A DNA stretch of 8,228 bases from an uncultured Collinsella sp. Lineage in GTDB: Bacteria; Actinomycetota; Coriobacteriia; Coriobacteriales; Coriobacteriaceae. The stretch spans positions 1-8,228 of the forward strand of contig URWC01000079.1 in assembly GCA_900551555.1 (NCBI GenBank), read 5' to 3'. Position 1 is the first letter of the stretch, and every line of letters starts with the position of its first letter. The translations under genes were made by a program, and so were the position numbers. This document shows positions 6,901 to 8,228 of the stretch, in pieces. Below the pieces are notes generated by a model. That model was not told the DNA's origin. It did not search any database and was given only the letters and a program-made list of their open reading frames with translations.

Positions 6901-7691
6901 AGGTGCAGGGCGGCGCCGGTGTTGATGACGCAAAGACGGCTTTTTCTACCGAAACGACCGACTCTAACGGAAACGCGACTTTTGGAACGAGTTCGGACGC
7001 CATGGCTTCCTGCAAGCTTTACTGCCTCGAGGAGACGACGGCGCCTGCTGGATATCGCGTCGCCCAACCAACATGGATTCTGCTCAAGGGCAACGCGGAC
7101 GAGGAGCAATACGAGCAAGCCATGAACAGGGCGAAATCTCTGCTTGATGCCAATACGGAGATAACGTCAGATGCAGAGATTTGGGTGTATGACGCGCCCC
7201 TTGAAGGCAAAGCGACGATAAAAGCAAAGAAAGTGCTTAAAGGCGGAACCTTCAGGGAAGGGCAGTTTTCGTTCGCGCTTAAGGACGCCGAGGGCAAAGT
7301 GCTCCAGACGGTGACCAATAATGACAAGGGAAATGTCTCCTTTGACGTCAAGTACAACAAGGCGGGAACCTATACCTACACCATCTCCGAGGTCGAGCCC
7401 GAGGGCGCCGTCGACCATGTTAAAGATCACATCACCTATGACAGGACCGTGTACAACGTCACGGTTAAGGTAACTAATGGCACGGACCAGCTCGACGCCC
7501 TAGTTACCTATAACGATGGCTCTCAGAATCCGCCGACCTTTACCAACAAGTACTCGACTACGCTACCTGAGGCGGGCGGGGCTGGCTTGACTATGACATA
7601 TCTTGCCGGCGCTTCGCTGTTGTGTTTTGCCGCGACGTGGATGCATGCTCGTCGCCACCGTGGTCTTGATCGAGATGGTCGCCGTGAGTAA
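3963..7691 (+). CDS. Large LPXTG-type surface adhesin / ancillary pilin with isopeptide domains
   Basis: A secreted, wall-anchored 1242-residue protein, probably an adhesin or the tip/ancillary subunit of a pilus. Residues 1-34 are a signal peptide (basic HRSR, hydrophobic 11-26, cleavage after VRA). Residues 45-195 resemble Gram-positive adhesin N-domains. Four or more beta-rich modules follow (about 197-320, 325-445, 460-615, 620-800, 803-938), recurrently showing a W/Y-x-I/V start strand, a central D-x-L/M turn and a closing NxAS-like strand, as in DUF11/fimbrial adhesin repeats. A SpaA/CnaB domain (about 946-1080) has Lys956 in VVHKVDEKD and the E-box YCLEETTAPAGY (1020-1031, catalytic Glu1024). 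A Spy0128/FctA-type domain (about 1083-1198) has KKVLKGG, TISEVEPEG and FTNKY, giving likely Lys1090, Glu1143 and Asn1195. The sorting signal is LPEAG (1201-1205), a hydrophobic helix (about 1209-1227) and a basic tail. The ATG at 3963 has AAGGGA five bases upstream. I see no YPK pilin motif, which argues against a backbone pilin. Ligand unknown. Confidence 0.88.
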   Translation: MDAHRSRSLGMAALIFILISLTAAIFHGAAPVRAEDATMPTPIAIDENTADVTVGLYADKDRQQPLGQEGLPSITTADTIYGFMEARFHENCGPTPERLEAIYTFPDSIVVNDNEGGILRTDDTENAQRMGTWYIKDNKVVFNYDASYLSGHPSSLYVRVNFEFELKDKDVDDGKKVELKFPGVGETVPIEIQDGAVDGNKSGVFSQDSSTGNAKITWTINLSVTSHATDVKLVDTLGDYLDFEQSSFKLDGNPLGSSVSIEERTATLSLGNLSRGDHTVTYETTVSKNLSLSNGTPTQGRNSVQATWGKANHQQSLTIKGASEPFQYDMIQKEAGSGTSSVITWKVVLNGGSLKADMSGYTFTDKLDGKQDYIGSYTVYKGETADENQKIDEGTLSESGDSFSYTFNPKEGDRYATYCIVYQTKLKDENSYEKVSNTASVKKEDSGLPSGESTAYYIRPWTGKTISKTLLNPDEASRTGKATWQLRVELRDYVNAKNPTSILIKDTMLAAWKQTMGPDTSDGPSHVITIGDTKLDQGVDWDFERGKDPSQKSNQHNCNILITNMDKVKKALDKDPEVVITYKTVTDALPGWYSNFASVDGFSGYSDYVFYYVESETEPSVEKSVKINEDGSQARWVEAFDWKSVDGSNDKGAWIVDWTVYVNRVKTPADESYGAGKLNGKDVVVKDELPDGMSYIPGSAKYSLYSNPYGTAVPGREWEHEREKTEDSDVLLTPAVDRREVTFSIPTEKLGNNTGYVKLTYATAVKRSVVDTSKNLGELTNSASASSDNKEFKAGSGTVQIKNDVLSKTGTSVSNSKRIHYTIFVNESALDLKGGTDYLDLYDVMDSKCTFIPSSLSVSEHDNGEWRVLTKEKYGTALDSIGEGAGKQQRLTLRLPDEKYLKVEYEVLSGESGNVSLSNEAQLEGVAGGYVKHEREYGIDAGASGGGTGYGIVVHKVDEKDVTAPLAGATFTLYAIDMDKVQGGAGVDDAKTAFSTETTDSNGNATFGTSSDAMASCKLYCLEETTAPAGYRVAQPTWILLKGNADEEQYEQAMNRAKSLLDANTEITSDAEIWVYDAPLEGKATIKAKKVLKGGTFREGQFSFALKDAEGKVLQTVTNNDKGNVSFDVKYNKAGTYTYTISEVEPEGAVDHVKDHITYDRTVYNVTVKVTNGTDQLDALVTYNDGSQNPPTFTNKYSTTLPEAGGAGLTMTYLAGASLLCFAATWMHARRHRGLDRDGRRE

Positions 7692-8228
7692 ACTGCACCG
7701 CCGCTTGTTGACCGTCATGATGGTGGCCATGACGACTATCCTCGCTTTTGCAGCGTCGCCCGAGACGGCCCGTGCTGCCGATGCCGGAGCCATCACGATT
7801 AGCGGCGACGTCGCGACGCAATACGATGCATACCAGCTCTTTTCGGCAACTGTTACCGATAAAGCCGGCTCCGATCAAAAGGTCGCGACGGACTTGGCGT
7901 GGGCGAGCGATGCAGCTCGTCAGGCTGTCCTTCCCGTTCTTTATGATACGGGGTTTGATAGCTCGGCATCGACGGCGCAAGAGGCTGCCGAGTGGCTGAA
8001 TGCCGACGGACATATGTCGACCGCTCTGGCGGCAAGGCTCGCCTGTGCGATTTGCAATGCAGGTGCCGCTTCTGTTCCCCTCAACGCGGGTATGGCGGCC
8101 GAGCTGCCCTGTGGCTACTGGCTCATCGTCGCCGACGACGACGCCATCGACCAGGGCGAGGCCGGCACCGCGCCGATCATGGCCCTGGTGGGCGGCGGCG
8201 CCGTCACCGTCAAGCCCAAGGCGGCGAC
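7675..8228 (+). CDS. Fimbrial isopeptide-forming pilin, N-terminal part, truncated by window end
   Basis: An open frame from 7675 that runs past the window end; 184 complete codons are visible. The translation begins MVAVSKLHRRLLTVMMVAMT and has a signal peptide with a basic KLHRR region, a hydrophobic core and cleavage after TARA (about residue 34). The mature start contains AITISGDVATQYDAYQLFSA, and later GYWLIVADDD, TAPIMALVGGGAVTVKPKAA. These match the N-terminal domain of SpaA-type backbone pilins (an AYQLF strand, then G-Y-W/Y-L, an SPI-like strand and a final V-x-x-K strand leading to the isopeptide D2 domain). The ATG overlaps the adhesin stop by 17 bases; GTG at 7684 (8-base overlap) is an alternative start. 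No strong ribosome binding site is seen, so coupling to adhesin translation is likely. The isopeptide domains, pilin lysine and LPXTG end should lie beyond the window. It is probably the major shaft subunit. Confidence 0.75.
   Translation, partial: MVAVSKLHRRLLTVMMVAMTTILAFAASPETARAADAGAITISGDVATQYDAYQLFSATVTDKAGSDQKVATDLAWASDAARQAVLPVLYDTGFDSSASTAQEAAEWLNADGHMSTALAARLACAICNAGAASVPLNAGMAAELPCGYWLIVADDDAIDQGEAGTAPIMALVGGGAVTVKPKAA

Noticed and set aside
6483..7118. A 211-codon minus-strand frame opposite the adhesin C-terminal region
   Set aside because: The + strand carries recognisable SpaA/CnaB motifs here, including the E-box, while the minus-strand translation shows no domain pattern and no start signals.

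Overview
The window looks like a chromosomal segment of an actinobacterium of the class Coriobacteriia, most likely a gut Collinsella. This rests on the GC-rich codon use of the housekeeping genes, the TypA sequence, and the pairing of a DUF151 nuclease-like gene with small Coriobacteriia-type hypothetical genes. The genus is an inference from general familiarity, not from a search.

Layout, all on the + strand. Positions 1-103 hold the 3' part of a tRNA-Ile (GAT anticodon, encoded CCA) and its intrinsic terminator. Positions 104-1584 hold a compact run of three genes: a bifunctional-nuclease (BFN/DUF151) family protein, a small two-helix membrane protein that starts directly after the BFN stop codon, and a small acidic soluble protein of unknown function. 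Positions 1702-3540 carry typA/bipA, the ribosome-associated translational GTPase, closed by a strong hairpin-plus-T terminator at 3571-3602.

Positions 3603-3962 are an AT-rich gap of 360 bases. It holds nested inverted repeats built on GGTA/TACC boxes, a good sigma-70-type promoter immediately downstream of them, and an untranslated leader of about 145 nt.

Positions 3963-8228 are the head of what appears to be a sortase-dependent pilus operon. The first gene encodes a 1242-residue secreted, multi-domain surface protein. It has a signal peptide, a chain of beta-rich adhesin modules, a SpaA/CnaB-type domain with an intact E-box, a Spy0128/FctA-type isopeptide domain and an LPEAG wall-sorting signal. 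The second gene overlaps it and encodes the N-terminal part of a secreted pilin that resembles backbone pilins; it runs off the window. A class C sortase would be expected beyond the right edge but is not visible.

How it fits together: the left part is ordinary housekeeping DNA. The right part is an accessory surface-structure locus inserted after typA, with its own promoter and visibly lower GC in the middle of the large adhesin. The most interesting features are the modular adhesin, the repeat cluster in front of its promoter, and the possible leader reading frame that overlaps its start.
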